A DNA stretch of 64,000 bases from Iodobacter ciconiae (GTDB lineage: Bacteria; Pseudomonadota; Gammaproteobacteria; Burkholderiales; Chitinibacteraceae): positions 1,736,001 through 1,800,000 of the forward strand of contig NZ_CP034433.1 of the NCBI RefSeq assembly GCF_003952345.1, written 5' to 3'. Positions 29,590 through 38,676 of the stretch are shown one piece after another (position 1 is the first letter of the stretch; every line of letters starts with the position of its first letter). The translations under genes and the position numbers were made by a program. A model generated the notes under the pieces. It did no database searches. It was not told where the DNA came from and was given only the letters and a program-made list of their open reading frames with translations.

Positions 29590-30804
29590 ATGTCTGCTGA
29601 ACTTAATGTTTTTATTGTGGAAGACAGCCTTATTCAAAGGATGCACGCAGCCACACTCTGCTCCGAGCTAGGGCTACACGTGATAGGAGAAGCATCCGAT
29701 GGTAACGAAGCCCTGCTGCTTTTACAAAACTCTTCACTTCCCGATGTAATGCTGATTGATTTGGAAATGCCTGGCATGGATGGAATCGAGCTCATTCAGG
29801 AGCTTGCACACCGGGCCATTCCCGTATCAGTCATTGTATCAAGTGCAAAAGAAGACTCATTGATTTCTTCAGTAGAAACCATGCTGCAAGCCTATGGCCT
29901 GCCCGTATTAGGAGCCATTAAAAAGCCACTTACTTTAGCCCAGCTAAACAAAGCTCTCGACAACTTCAAACCCCTGACCAAAGAAACACCTCAAACCAGG
30001 CCCGAGCCGGTAATGGCGGCATCCGAAATCACCAAAGCCCTGATAGAACATCAGTTTGTTGCCTATTTCCAGCCTAAGATTTCAATTAAAACAGGCGTCA
30101 TCAAAGGCGTCGAAACACTCATTCGCTGGCAACACCCCGAGAAAGGCCTGATTATGCCTTCGCAATTTATTTCTACCGCCGAAGAACAAGGCCTTATCAA
30201 TGAATTAACCATGGAAATATTAGACCTGGCACTACAGCAATGTCGCCACTGGCATGAGCGCGGATTAAAAATCACAGTTGCAATTAATTTATCCATGCTG
30301 TCTTTATCCTGCTCTAATTTTGCTGAGCATATTTCCCAAAAGGTAGCAAACTATGCAATAGACCCCAGCTTTATCATGCTGGAGATCACAGAAACCGCCG
30401 TCATGGGTGATGTGGGGAATGCGCTGGGTACACTTGCAAGATTAAGACTTAAAGGGTTCGGCTTATCGATTGATGATTACGGCACCGGATTCTCATCGAT
30501 GCAGCAACTCTCCCGTATCCCCTTTACCGAATTAAAACTGGATCGCTCTTTTGTTGATGGTGCACATACCAAGCCTCATCTGCGCGCTATTTTGGCCAGT
30601 GCTATTGAAATTGCAAAAAAACTGGAGCTCAAAAGTGTAGCCGAAGGCGTTGAATGCATTGAAGATCTGACTGTTTTGCAAGAATTAGGCTGCGACATCG
30701 TTCAGGGTTATATTACCGCCAGACCCATGCCAGGCCATGAAGTCGTGCCTTGGTTAAAAAGCAATAATCAGCGTCTGAGAGAATTATGTAGGTCTACCCT
30801 TTAA
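29590..30804 (+). CDS. Response regulator with EAL domain (c-di-GMP phosphodiesterase)
   Basis: A 404-residue REC-EAL protein that probably hydrolyses c-di-GMP under control of the adjacent CheA. The receiver (1-125) has phospho-acceptor Asp57 in LIDLEMPGMDG. The EAL domain (about 150-395) reads ETL in place of EAL but keeps the metal-binding Glu. NLS, LEITE, IDDYGTGFSS, LKLDRSFV, AEGVE and QGYITARPM are all intact, so catalysis is likely. The frame opens at a GTG overlapping the cheB stop; ATG at 29590 with GGTGA upstream is preferred. Because no cheY exists in the cluster, this is the natural phosphorylation target. A bidirectional terminator follows. Confidence 0.92.
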   Translation: MSAELNVFIVEDSLIQRMHAATLCSELGLHVIGEASDGNEALLLLQNSSLPDVMLIDLEMPGMDGIELIQELAHRAIPVSVIVSSAKEDSLISSVETMLQAYGLPVLGAIKKPLTLAQLNKALDNFKPLTKETPQTRPEPVMAASEITKALIEHQFVAYFQPKISIKTGVIKGVETLIRWQHPEKGLIMPSQFISTAEEQGLINELTMEILDLALQQCRHWHERGLKITVAINLSMLSLSCSNFAEHISQKVANYAIDPSFIMLEITETAVMGDVGNALGTLARLRLKGFGLSIDDYGTGFSSMQQLSRIPFTELKLDRSFVDGAHTKPHLRAILASAIEIAKKLELKSVAEGVECIEDLTVLQELGCDIVQGYITARPMPGHEVVPWLKSNNQRLRELCRSTL

Positions 30805-30812
30805 AACCTCAT

Positions 30813-30842
30813 AAAAAAACGCCACCGAAGTGGCGTTTTTTT
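30813..30842. terminator. Bidirectional intrinsic terminator
   Basis: A-rich left arm ending ACGCCAC (30819-30825), CGAA tetraloop, GTGGCGT (30830-30836) and six further T. It lies between the convergent REC-EAL gene and rmuC and overlaps the rmuC stop codon. Confidence 0.95.
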
Positions 30843-32313
30843 ACTCGATCAAAACAGGCTCCGGCTCACCTTCTAGCTTCACCTGCTCGATTTCAATAAA
30901 GCGACGGGAAATTTTATCGCTAGTGATACTCACCTGCTGTACATCATCATTCACCTGACGGATATGCGTAGCAAGCTTTTTCATCCGATCGTCAAAGCGG
31001 GTGAACTCCTGCCCCAGCTTACCCAGAGCCTCTTTAATAATGTGCACTTGCTTGCGCGTTTCTACATCTTTAATCACCGCCCGTGCCGTATTAAGCACAG
31101 CCATCAAAGTAGTCGGCGACACAATCCAGACGCGTTTGGTCATAGCATGCTGCACCAGCTCGGGGTGATAAGCATGAATTTCGGCAAACACGGCTTCGGC
31201 AGGGATAAACATTACCGCGCCATCTGCTGTTTCATTTGGAATAATATATTTGCTGGAAATATCATCAATATGCTTTTTAATATCTCCCCTGAACGCTTTG
31301 GATGCCACCGCCCGATCAAGTGTTCCATCAAACATACGATGGTAGTTTTCAAGTGGAAACTTGGCATCCACAGCTACCGTGCCTGTTGGCTCGGGCAGAC
31401 GCAAAATACAATCGGCACGTGTGCCATTACTTAAAGTCGATTGGAATTCGTAGACCTGGTTGGGCAACACATTTCGGATCAGATGCTCTAACTGCACCTC
31501 ACCAAAAGCACCCCGGCTGCGCTTATCTCCAAGTAACTCCTGCAAACTCACCACATTGGTAGTCAGGCCATCAATCTTCTTTTGTGCTTCATCAATTGTG
31601 GCCAAACGAGCCATCACACTGGCAAAGGTTTCATTGGTTTTTTTAAAGCCTTCATCCAGGCGTTCGGTGACTTTGCCTGAAATTTCGCCCAGTTTAGCAT
31701 CGGCCGTTTTAGTCAGCTCACCCACAGCAGTGGTCAGCTGCGTTGCCGTCAGTGCCAGGGCATTTTGAATCTGCTCCATTTCACGTACCGATTGTTCGGC
31801 CAGCATTTGTGAGAGTTTTAGTAAAATCTCTTCCCGTAAAGCATCCTGTTTACCCGAAAGCTGGCTGGAAATATCACTTAACTGCTTGACTACCAGCTCA
31901 CGTGTTTCAGACAATGTGGTTGTTAAAGAAAGCCGCATGGTCGAAAGTGATTCGGTTTGTGCTGCCTGCAAATGCGTCAGTGATTCACGTGTCTCTTTTA
32001 ACTCCTGCCCTACACCGCTGCGCACCCGTTCGAACGCTTCGGTCATTGTGTCACGCAGACGCTCACCCGAGCGGGTAACGGCATCGGAAAGCTGCACACC
32101 CTGCTGGGTTAAAACCACATGAGTGCTTTCAGTTTGCCTGCTTAAGCCCTGATGTAAATCAGAAAGCATCTCTCTGTGCTTAGCCTCCAGATCTTGTGTC
32201 AGCGTATCTAAAACATCTCTTTGCGACTGAGCCAGCTGGTGCAAACGAGCCACCACCAGTGCACCTGCCAGCAAAACGACCAGCGTCGTAATTCCAAACA
32301 ATAGGTCTAACAT
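30841..32313 (-). CDS. rmuC: DNA recombination protein RmuC homologue
   Basis: RmuC family proteins limit sequence inversions at short inverted repeats and are predicted nucleases. The 490-residue protein has one N-terminal membrane helix (LLFGITTLVVLLAGALVVARL), a long coiled coil (about 30-260, rich in Gln, Glu, Ser, Thr) and the conserved catalytic-like domain: LLGDKRSRGAFGEVQLEHLIRNVLP, DCILRLPEP, VAVDAKFPLENYHRM, YIIPNETADGAVMFIPAEAVFAEIHAY, VWIVSPTTLMAVLNTARAV. The frame runs to a TTG at 32334; the ATG at 32313 with GTGGA upstream is chosen. Divergent from flgA. Cellular role in this organism unknown. Confidence 0.92.
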   Translation of the reverse strand: MLDLLFGITTLVVLLAGALVVARLHQLAQSQRDVLDTLTQDLEAKHREMLSDLHQGLSRQTESTHVVLTQQGVQLSDAVTRSGERLRDTMTEAFERVRSGVGQELKETRESLTHLQAAQTESLSTMRLSLTTTLSETRELVVKQLSDISSQLSGKQDALREEILLKLSQMLAEQSVREMEQIQNALALTATQLTTAVGELTKTADAKLGEISGKVTERLDEGFKKTNETFASVMARLATIDEAQKKIDGLTTNVVSLQELLGDKRSRGAFGEVQLEHLIRNVLPNQVYEFQSTLSNGTRADCILRLPEPTGTVAVDAKFPLENYHRMFDGTLDRAVASKAFRGDIKKHIDDISSKYIIPNETADGAVMFIPAEAVFAEIHAYHPELVQHAMTKRVWIVSPTTLMAVLNTARAVIKDVETRKQVHIIKEALGKLGQEFTRFDDRMKKLATHIRQVNDDVQQVSITSDKISRRFIEIEQVKLEGEPEPVLIE

Positions 32314-32340
32314 AGGTTTCCACGTATACCGCAACGAGGA

Positions 32341-32375
32341 GATTGTAGGCGATGTGCGGCAGTACGCCTATAATC
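32341..32375. promoter_or_regulatory. Near-palindrome between rmuC and flgA containing a TATAAT box
   Basis: GATTGTAGGCG (32341-32351) and CGCCTATAATC (32365-32375) are inverted repeats with one mismatch and a 13-nt centre. The right arm contains TATAAT (32369-32374), only seven bases before the flgA ATG. Either a regulator binding site for the divergent pair, or a promoter giving an almost leaderless flgA transcript. No good -35 is visible. Confidence 0.4.
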
Positions 32376-32381
32376 ACTTAC

Positions 32382-33056
32382 ATGAAGCCTCTGCTATTTA
32401 CTTTATTCACACTGTTTACCGGTGTTGCCCATGCCACGGATATCGCAGCCATTCAGCATGCGGCACAACAGTGGCTGGATCAGTCCCTGGCCAGCAGCAA
32501 CGGGGTGCCCAGCTATCAGCTTAGCCAGATTGACAAACGCATCCAGCTGGCCCCTTGCAAACAATACGATGTAGGCTTACCCAGCGGCTACCGGCTTTTA
32601 GGCAACACCATGCTCAAAATCCAATGCGTGGAGGGTGCCAGCTGGGCGATCAATCTGCCCGTTAAAGTTTCCCTGCTTGTCACCTACTATGTTGCAGCAA
32701 GGCCCTTATCGGGCAACCAAGAGCTCGGAGCGGGCGATCTTTCAGCCCAGCAAGGTGATCTGGGTACGCTACCGGGCTCTATCATTCTTGACCCATCCCA
32801 GGCCGTAGGCCGTGTACTTAATACCGCAGTCGCATCCGGCAGGCCCCTGCGCAGTGAAATGCTCAGAGCGGCAATAGTCATCCAGCAAAATCAGAAAGTA
32901 AGGGTGATTTTTCGAGATGGTGGTATTGAGGTCGCCAACGAAGGAATAGCGATGAATAACGCCGCCGATGGCCAATCGGTGCGCGTGCGTATAGGTACAA
33001 GGCAAATCATTCAAGGTGTCGCCACGGCAACGGGCAGTGTGGATGTCAGTGATTGA
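32382..33056 (+). CDS. flgA: Flagellar P-ring assembly chaperone FlgA
   Basis: Periplasmic chaperone for building the P ring around the flagellar rod. The 224-residue precursor has a signal peptide (MKPLLFTLFTLFTGVAHA), an N-terminal domain with IDKRIQLAPCKQYDV and two Cys, and the SAF-like C-terminal part: AARPLSGNQELGAGDL, LGTLPGSIILDPSQAVGRVLNTAVASGRPLRSEMLRA, and GIAMNNAADGQSVRVR. The frame opens at 32352; ATG at 32382 begins the signal peptide. It stands alone: flgB and the rest of the rod genes are not next to it. Confidence 0.93.
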   Translation: MKPLLFTLFTLFTGVAHATDIAAIQHAAQQWLDQSLASSNGVPSYQLSQIDKRIQLAPCKQYDVGLPSGYRLLGNTMLKIQCVEGASWAINLPVKVSLLVTYYVAARPLSGNQELGAGDLSAQQGDLGTLPGSIILDPSQAVGRVLNTAVASGRPLRSEMLRAAIVIQQNQKVRVIFRDGGIEVANEGIAMNNAADGQSVRVRIGTRQIIQGVATATGSVDVSD

Positions 33057-33132
33057 AGCTGGCCGCCGGGTCAACAAGTAACCTAAACAACCCCGATCGG
33101 CACAACAAATATCGCCCATATTCACACGTGAA

Positions 33133-33161
33133 CTGACAAAACGCTCGCCAGCCGCTACAAT
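33133..33161 (+). promoter_or_regulatory. Probable sigma-70 promoter for ribF-ileS-lspA-ispH
   Basis: CTGACA (33133-33138), a 17-bp spacer and TACAAT (33156-33161), each one mismatch from consensus. It lies 35 bases before the ribF ATG, so a transcript would begin near 33168. A small GCCGC/GCGGC inverted repeat overlaps the -10. Confidence 0.6.
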
Positions 33162-33196
33162 TTGCGGCTTTGTAAAGTCCGCCCAAGCGCTTAAGC

Positions 33197-34117
33197 ATGC
33201 AAGTTTTTAGAAGCGTTTCTAACGCTCACCTTCCTCCTACTGCAATCACCATCGGCAACTTCGATGGCCTACACGCTGGCCATGAAGCGATGCTGTCCGA
33301 ATTAAAATCGGTGGCATCACGACACAAACTTAAAACCTGTGTGCTGACTTTTGAACCGCACCCCCGTGAATTTTTTACGCCAGAAGCCGCCCCTGCCCGC
33401 CTCACCAGCTTACGGGAAAAACTGGAGCTACTGGCAGCAAGAGAGATTGATTACGTCATCGTGCAGCGTTTTGATCGCACATTTTCATCTTTAAGTGCGA
33501 TCGATTTCAGAGATCAGATACTGGCTAAAGATTTAAATGCACAGCATGTGATTGTAGGAGACGATTTTTGCTTTGGAGCAAAACGCGCGGGCGATTTTGC
33601 CCTACTGCAAGCCAGTCAAAATTTCAGCGCCTGTAGCCTTGCCACCGTAACTGACGGTGGCCTGCGGATCTCATCAACCGCTGTACGAAACGCCCTGGCT
33701 GCTGGTGATATGAGCTTGGCCACCCACTATTTAAACCGTCCCTACTCCATTTCCGGACGAGTTGTTAATGGCGATAAAATCGGCAGAACACTCGGCTTTC
33801 CAACTGCCAATATTCAAATCAAACATAATCGCCCTCCCTTATTTGGCATTTTTGTAGTGGAAATACACGGGCTGGAAAAGCCATACCAAGGTGTAGCCAG
33901 CCTAGGGTTTCGCCCCACCATCCACGGTGGCGACCCCTCACCTAGATTAGAAGCGCATTTATTTGATTTTAACCAACAGATATATCGTCAGCATCTGCGT
34001 GTAGACTTCCTGCATAAGCTGCGTGATGAAGAAAAATACATTGATTTGCCCACTTTAGTTGCGCAAATCGAAAAAGATTGTGTCGCAGCCCGAAACTGGT
34101 TTGCGGATAACAGATAA
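33197..34117 (+). CDS. ribF: Bifunctional riboflavin kinase / FAD synthetase
   Basis: Converts riboflavin to FMN and FMN to FAD in the cytoplasm. The 306-residue protein has the adenylyltransferase half with ITIGNFDGLHAGHEAML, TFEPHPREFF, VGDDFCFGAKRAGDF and ISSTAVRNAL, and the riboflavin kinase half with GRVVNGDKIGRTLGFPTANI and GVASLGFRPTIHGGDPSPRLEAHLFDF. Length is standard. It is followed 27 bases later by ileS, then lspA and ispH, the order common in Proteobacteria, so one transcript is likely. Confidence 0.97.
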   Translation: MQVFRSVSNAHLPPTAITIGNFDGLHAGHEAMLSELKSVASRHKLKTCVLTFEPHPREFFTPEAAPARLTSLREKLELLAAREIDYVIVQRFDRTFSSLSAIDFRDQILAKDLNAQHVIVGDDFCFGAKRAGDFALLQASQNFSACSLATVTDGGLRISSTAVRNALAAGDMSLATHYLNRPYSISGRVVNGDKIGRTLGFPTANIQIKHNRPPLFGIFVVEIHGLEKPYQGVASLGFRPTIHGGDPSPRLEAHLFDFNQQIYRQHLRVDFLHKLRDEEKYIDLPTLVAQIEKDCVAARNWFADNR

Positions 34118-34144
34118 GTAATGCCTCACCATTGAGAGATCAAC

Positions 34145-37012
34145 ATGTCAGAAAAACCTGTTAACAAGTACCCAGTCAACTTACTTGACACACCATTTCC
34201 TATGCGTGGTGATCTGGCCAAACGCGAACCGGGCTTTTTAAAAGACTGGCAAGACAATGCGCTCTACCAAGCCATTCGCAGCAAAGCAAAAGAGCAGAAC
34301 CGTCCTAAATTCATGCTGCACGACGGCCCGCCGTACGCCAATGGTGATATTCATATCGGCCACGCCGTGAATAAAATTCTAAAAGACATCATTATCAAAG
34401 CCAAAACACTGGATGGCTTTGATGCACCCTATGTACCAGGCTGGGATTGCCACGGACTGCCAATTGAGCATCAGATCGAAAAAATTGTTAAATTTGATAA
34501 GCAGGCGCTGGCCGCCAACCCGGCTATCTTTGAGCGCGTGCAGGAATACCGCAAAGCCAATGGCCTTGACCCTAAGGAAACCCGTCTGCCTGCAGCATTT
34601 ACCCGTGAACTATGCCGCGATTACGCAGCAATCCAGATCGAACGCCAGAAAGCCGACTTTATCCGCCTGGGTGTATTGGGTGACTGGAACAATCCTTACC
34701 GCACCATGGATTTCAAAACCGAGGCCGACATTGTCCGCACCTTGGGGAAAGTCCATTCAAACGGCTATCTGATCCGAGGCCAAAAACCGGTTCACTGGTG
34801 CGTAGACTGCGCATCAGCGCTGGCTGAAGCTGAAGTTGAATACGAAGACAAAGTATCCCCTGCCATTGATGTAGGCTTTCGCGTGGTTGATAGCGCAGCA
34901 CTCTCTGCCGCTTTTGGCGGTGTGAATGTCCAAGACATCCCTGCGTTTGCCCTGATCTGGACGACCACGCCATGGACTTTACCTGCCAACCAGGCAGTAT
35001 CGGTACATGCAGAGCTGATATACGACTTAATCGCCACACCAAAGGGTCTGCTGATTCTGGCTCGTGATCTGGCTGAAGCCACCATCAAACGTTATGACAT
35101 CGAAACCACTGAAGTCATCGCCCAGGCCAAGGGTGCTGCGCTGGAATTTTTGCAACTGCAACACCCCTTCCTGGAGCGCGTAGTGCCGGTTATTTGTGGC
35201 GAGCATGTCACTACTGATGCCGGTACAGGCCTTGTACATACCGCACCAGCACACGGTTTGGAAGACTACGTAGTCGGCTGCAAGTACAAGATTCCAACGG
35301 ATAACCCGGTGGGTAACGATGGCCGTTTCTATAGCAATATTGAATTTCTTGCAGGTAAAACAGTCTGGGAAGCCAACCCGCTGGTGCTTGCCTTACTGGA
35401 AGAGCGTGGCGCGCTGTTTGCCAGTAAAAAACTGGAGCACAGCTATCCACATTGCTGGCGTCATAAAACCCCTATTATTTTCCGTGCAACCAGCCAATGG
35501 TTTATCGGCATGGAAACCGCAGGCATTGAAGGTCACACGCTCAGATCACAGGCCAACACGGCGGTTGATTCGACAGAGTTCTTCCCGGCATGGGGTCGTG
35601 CCCGCCTGGAAGCGATGATTAAAAACCGCCCGGACTGGTGTGTTTCACGCCAGCGCAACTGGGGCGTGCCAATGACTTTCTTTGTGCACAAAGAAACCGG
35701 CGAATTACACCCGAAATCAGGCGAATTGCTTGAGATTGTCGCTAAGCGCATCGAAGCCGAAGGAATTGAAGCGTGGTTTAAGCTTGACGCAAACGAGCTA
35801 CTGGGTGACGACGCGATTTACTACGACAAACTCAAAGACACGCTGGATGTATGGTTTGATTCAGGCTCCACCCACTACGCAGTATTGCGTCAGCGGGAAG
35901 AGCTCACATGGCCGGCCGATTTATATCTGGAAGGCTCGGATCAGCACCGTGGATGGTTTCAGTCATCCCTGCTGACAGGCTGTGCTACGGAAGGACGCGC
36001 ACCTTACAAACAATTGCTCACCCACGGTTTTGTCGTGGACGGCAAGGGTTTGAAGATGTCCAAATCCAAAGGCAACGTCATTGCACCTCAATCGGTCATT
36101 AACCAGCTGGGCGCAGATATGCTGCGCCTGTGGGTAGCCTCTACCGATTACTCCGGCGAGCTAACTATTTCTGACGAGATTCTGAAGCGCACCGCCGATT
36201 CCTACCGCCGCATCCGTAACACGCTGCGCTTCTTACTGGCCAATATTTCTGATTTTGGCGCAGAAAACCTGCTACCGGCAGAAGAGCTGCTACAGCTTGA
36301 TCGCTACGCTCTGGTTGAGCTGGCTGCATTCCAGGCAAAAATCACTGCGCTATACGGTAAATACGAGTTTCACCTTGCGGTCCAAGAGATTCACGCTTAT
36401 TGCTCGGAAGACCTGGGCTCTTTCTACCTCGACATTATCAAAGACCGTCTCTACACCATGGGTGCAGATAGCCAGGGCCGTCGCTCGGCACAAACTGCGC
36501 TCTGGCATATCAGCCAGGCACTGGTTCGCTTACTCGCACCGATTTTGTCTTTCACCGCGCATGAAGCATGGGGCACGCTGAAAAACGAAGAAAATGTGTT
36601 CCTATCCACCTGGCACACGGTACCTGTAGTGAGTGATGCAGAGCAGCTAAATGCCCGTTTTGTGCTGATTCGTGAAGTACGCGCCGCAGCACAAAAAGAA
36701 ATCGAACTGCAACGCGCGGGCGGCAAGCTAGGGTCGAGCTTACAAGCCGAAGTTGAAATCACTGCAGCAGGAGACACTTACAGAGCCCTGGCAGGTTTAG
36801 GCGATGAGCTGAAATTTGTCCTTATCACCTCGCAAGCACGCTTGGTAAAAGGTGAGACAAGCAGAATCAGTGTTGGCGCATCTACTGCAGCTAAATGTGA
36901 TCGCTGCTGGCATTACACCGCCAGCGTAGGCACACACGCGGAACACAGCACGCTGTGCAGTCGTTGTAATGACAATCTATTTAAGCAGGGCGAGGTCCGT
37001 GCCCATGCTTAA
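34145..37012 (+). CDS. ileS: Isoleucyl-tRNA synthetase
   Basis: Charges tRNA-Ile. The 955-residue class I synthetase has the ATP motif HIGH at residues 70-73 ([15 protein letters not shown]), the catalytic-domain motif [12 protein letters not shown], the editing domain with [14 protein letters not shown] and [17 protein letters not shown] near residue 637 ([12 protein letters not shown]), and a C-terminal zinc site, CDRCWHY paired with CSRCND. This is the bacterial IleS1 form. It overlaps the start of lspA by eight bases. Complete and ordinary. Confidence 0.99.
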   Translation: MSEKPVNKYPVNLLDTPFPMRGDLAKREPGFLKDWQDNALYQAIRSKAKEQNRPKFMLHDGPPYANGDIHIGHAVNKILKDIIIKAKTLDGFDAPYVPGWDCHGLPIEHQIEKIVKFDKQALAANPAIFERVQEYRKANGLDPKETRLPAAFTRELCRDYAAIQIERQKADFIRLGVLGDWNNPYRTMDFKTEADIVRTLGKVHSNGYLIRGQKPVHWCVDCASALAEAEVEYEDKVSPAIDVGFRVVDSAALSAAFGGVNVQDIPAFALIWTTTPWTLPANQAVSVHAELIYDLIATPKGLLILARDLAEATIKRYDIETTEVIAQAKGAALEFLQLQHPFLERVVPVICGEHVTTDAGTGLVHTAPAHGLEDYVVGCKYKIPTDNPVGNDGRFYSNIEFLAGKTVWEANPLVLALLEERGALFASKKLEHSYPHCWRHKTPIIFRATSQWFIGMETAGIEGHTLRSQANTAVDSTEFFPAWGRARLEAMIKNRPDWCVSRQRNWGVPMTFFVHKETGELHPKSGELLEIVAKRIEAEGIEAWFKLDANELLGDDAIYYDKLKDTLDVWFDSGSTHYAVLRQREELTWPADLYLEGSDQHRGWFQSSLLTGCATEGRAPYKQLLTHGFVVDGKGLKMSKSKGNVIAPQSVINQLGADMLRLWVASTDYSGELTISDEILKRTADSYRRIRNTLRFLLANISDFGAENLLPAEELLQLDRYALVELAAFQAKITALYGKYEFHLAVQEIHAYCSEDLGSFYLDIIKDRLYTMGADSQGRRSAQTALWHISQALVRLLAPILSFTAHEAWGTLKNEENVFLSTWHTVPVVSDAEQLNARFVLIREVRAAAQKEIELQRAGGKLGSSLQAEVEITAAGDTYRALAGLGDELKFVLITSQARLVKGETSRISVGASTAAKCDRCWHYTASVGTHAEHSTLCSRCNDNLFKQGEVRAHA

Positions 37013-37499
37013 AAGCGGCGTAGGGCGCTGGCTTGCCATCGCCCTTTTGGTGCTGATTCTGGATCAGGCCAGCAAACATACGATAGAAGCACTCTTTCAG
37101 TTTGGCGAGCAGCTCACCATCATCCCCGGATTTTTTAATCTGACACTGGCCTACAACCCTGGTGCAGCATTTAGTTTTCTGGCCGATGCCGGTGGCTGGC
37201 AACGCTATTTCTTTACAGCACTGGCCTTGGGTGTGTCGGTGTTTATCGTGTTTTTACTAAAAAAACACCATGCAGAAACACGTTATGCCCTCGCCATGTC
37301 ACTGATTCTGGGTGGTGCGCTTGGAAACGCCATCGATAGAATGCTGCTGGGCCATGTGATTGACTTTATTCAGATTCACTATCAGCAGCGCTGGTACTAC
37401 CCGGCATTTAATATCGCAGATTCAGGTATTTGTGTCGGTGCAGTCTTAATGGTGATCGATTCATTCCGGCGTGAAACCCCATCGGAGAAAACAGTATGA
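37005..37499 (+). CDS. lspA: Lipoprotein signal peptidase (signal peptidase II)
   Basis: Cleaves the signal peptides of prolipoproteins in the inner membrane; its substrates include the DUF3304 lipoproteins of this window. The 164-residue protein has four membrane helices and both catalytic Asp motifs: GNAIDRM and [18 protein letters not shown] and [11 protein letters not shown] are the other family blocks. The frame opens at 36969, but ATG at 37005 gives the usual N-terminus ([21 protein letters not shown]) and overlaps the ileS stop. It overlaps ispH by ATGA. Confidence 0.97.
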   Translation: MLKSGVGRWLAIALLVLILDQASKHTIEALFQFGEQLTIIPGFFNLTLAYNPGAAFSFLADAGGWQRYFFTALALGVSVFIVFLLKKHHAETRYALAMSLILGGALGNAIDRMLLGHVIDFIQIHYQQRWYYPAFNIADSGICVGAVLMVIDSFRRETPSEKTV

Positions 37500-38419
37500 C
37501 AATGCAAATTATCCTGGCTCAGCCGCGAGGTTTCTGTGCGGGTGTAGACCGTGCCATTGCCATTGTTGAAAAAGCGCTAGAAAAATTCGGTGCACCTATT
37601 TATGTGCGCCACGAAGTGGTTCACAATAAATTTGTCATTGAAGATCTCAAACAAAAAGGTGCTATTTTCGTCGAAGACTTAGCAGATGTACCAGCAGGCA
37701 ATACGCTGATTTTCTCTGCACACGGTGTTTCACAGGCTGTACGGGCGGAGGCTGCAGAACGTGGCCTGACCATTTTTGATGCCACCTGCCCGCTGGTCAC
37801 CAAAGTTCATCTCGAAGTGAAACGCTTAAGAGAGCAAGGCTTTGAAATCATCATGATCGGACATAAGGGGCATCCTGAGGTGGAGGGCACCATGGGGCAG
37901 GCTCAGGGAGGCATGTATCTGGTAGAAGAAGTCAGTGATGCAGCGACTTTAGTTGTAACTGGCAACAAGCTGGCTTACGTGACACAGACCACGCTATCTG
38001 TTGATGATGCACAAATTGTAATTGATGCGCTACGCGCACGCTTTCCAGATATTGTTGGCCCAAAGAAAGATGATATCTGCTACGCCACCCAGAATCGTCA
38101 GGATGCCGTCAAGCATTTAGCCAAAGAAGTCGATGTGGTGGTCGTGGTTGGATCGCCCAACAGCTCAAACTCTAATCGCCTGCGTGAAGTCGCCGCCAAC
38201 TTAAGCATCAACTCCTACATGGTCGATAACGCCAGCGAGCTGCAAGCAGAATGGTTTACTGGCAAGAAAAATGTTGGCGTAACCGCTGGCGCTTCTGCCC
38301 CGGATATTCTGGTCCGGCAAGTCATTGCTCAGGTAGAACAATTTGGCGCAAGCAATATCCGTCAAATGGATGGCATAGAAGAAAACGTCATCTTCTCATT
38401 ACCTAAGGGCCTGGTGTAA
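37496..38419 (+). CDS. ispH: 4-hydroxy-3-methylbut-2-enyl diphosphate reductase
   Basis: Final step of the MEP isoprenoid pathway, producing IPP and DMAPP. The 307-residue protein has the three [4Fe-4S] cysteines in [22 protein letters not shown] and [11 protein letters not shown], plus [29 protein letters not shown] and [14 protein letters not shown] at 37496 has GGAGA upstream and overlaps the lspA stop; a second ATG two codons later is less well placed. Last gene of the ribF operon. Confidence 0.98.
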   Translation: MTMQIILAQPRGFCAGVDRAIAIVEKALEKFGAPIYVRHEVVHNKFVIEDLKQKGAIFVEDLADVPAGNTLIFSAHGVSQAVRAEAAERGLTIFDATCPLVTKVHLEVKRLREQGFEIIMIGHKGHPEVEGTMGQAQGGMYLVEEVSDAATLVVTGNKLAYVTQTTLSVDDAQIVIDALRARFPDIVGPKKDDICYATQNRQDAVKHLAKEVDVVVVVGSPNSSNSNRLREVAANLSINSYMVDNASELQAEWFTGKKNVGVTAGASAPDILVRQVIAQVEQFGASNIRQMDGIEENVIFSLPKGLV

Positions 38420-38440
38420 AAAGAAGGTCGCGATCTACAC

Positions 38441-38623
38441 CTTAAACCACGCAGAACACAGAGAGCATGGAGCGACACGGAGAAAATCAATATCGTGTAT
38501 TTTAAAGGCTGCAGATCTCAGATCTGAAGCCTTCTGCTTGATTCGAGTCTTTATGCGCTAGACGATTTGCAAAATAAGATACACCCGTTTTCTCCGTGCT
38601 CTCAGTGCCCTCTGTGATTTAAG
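38441..38623. repeat. Intergenic imperfect inverted-repeat element with nested palindrome
   Basis: The left arm (38441-38486) and the right arm (38588-38623) are imperfect inverted repeats. Both arms, read inward, begin CTTAAA and end CACGGAGAAAA; the blocks CACAGAG and GAGAGCA are shared or nearly so. The left arm carries about ten extra bases. Inside lies a 29-base near-perfect palindrome (38505-38533) with AAGGCT and CAGATCT paired to AGATCTG and AGCCTT. It fills the gap between ispH and ccoI and encodes nothing. It looks like a dispersed REP- or MITE-like element; copies elsewhere cannot be checked here. Confidence 0.7.
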
Positions 38624-38676
38624 ATGTGGGTTTGTTGTGTACCTACCACACTTTTAATTAAGGCCTTCCTCGCCGC

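Noticed and set aside
29590..30804. Inactive EAL domain because the signature reads ETL
   Set aside because: The metal-binding Glu is retained and all other catalytic motifs are intact; the middle residue of EAL varies in active enzymes.
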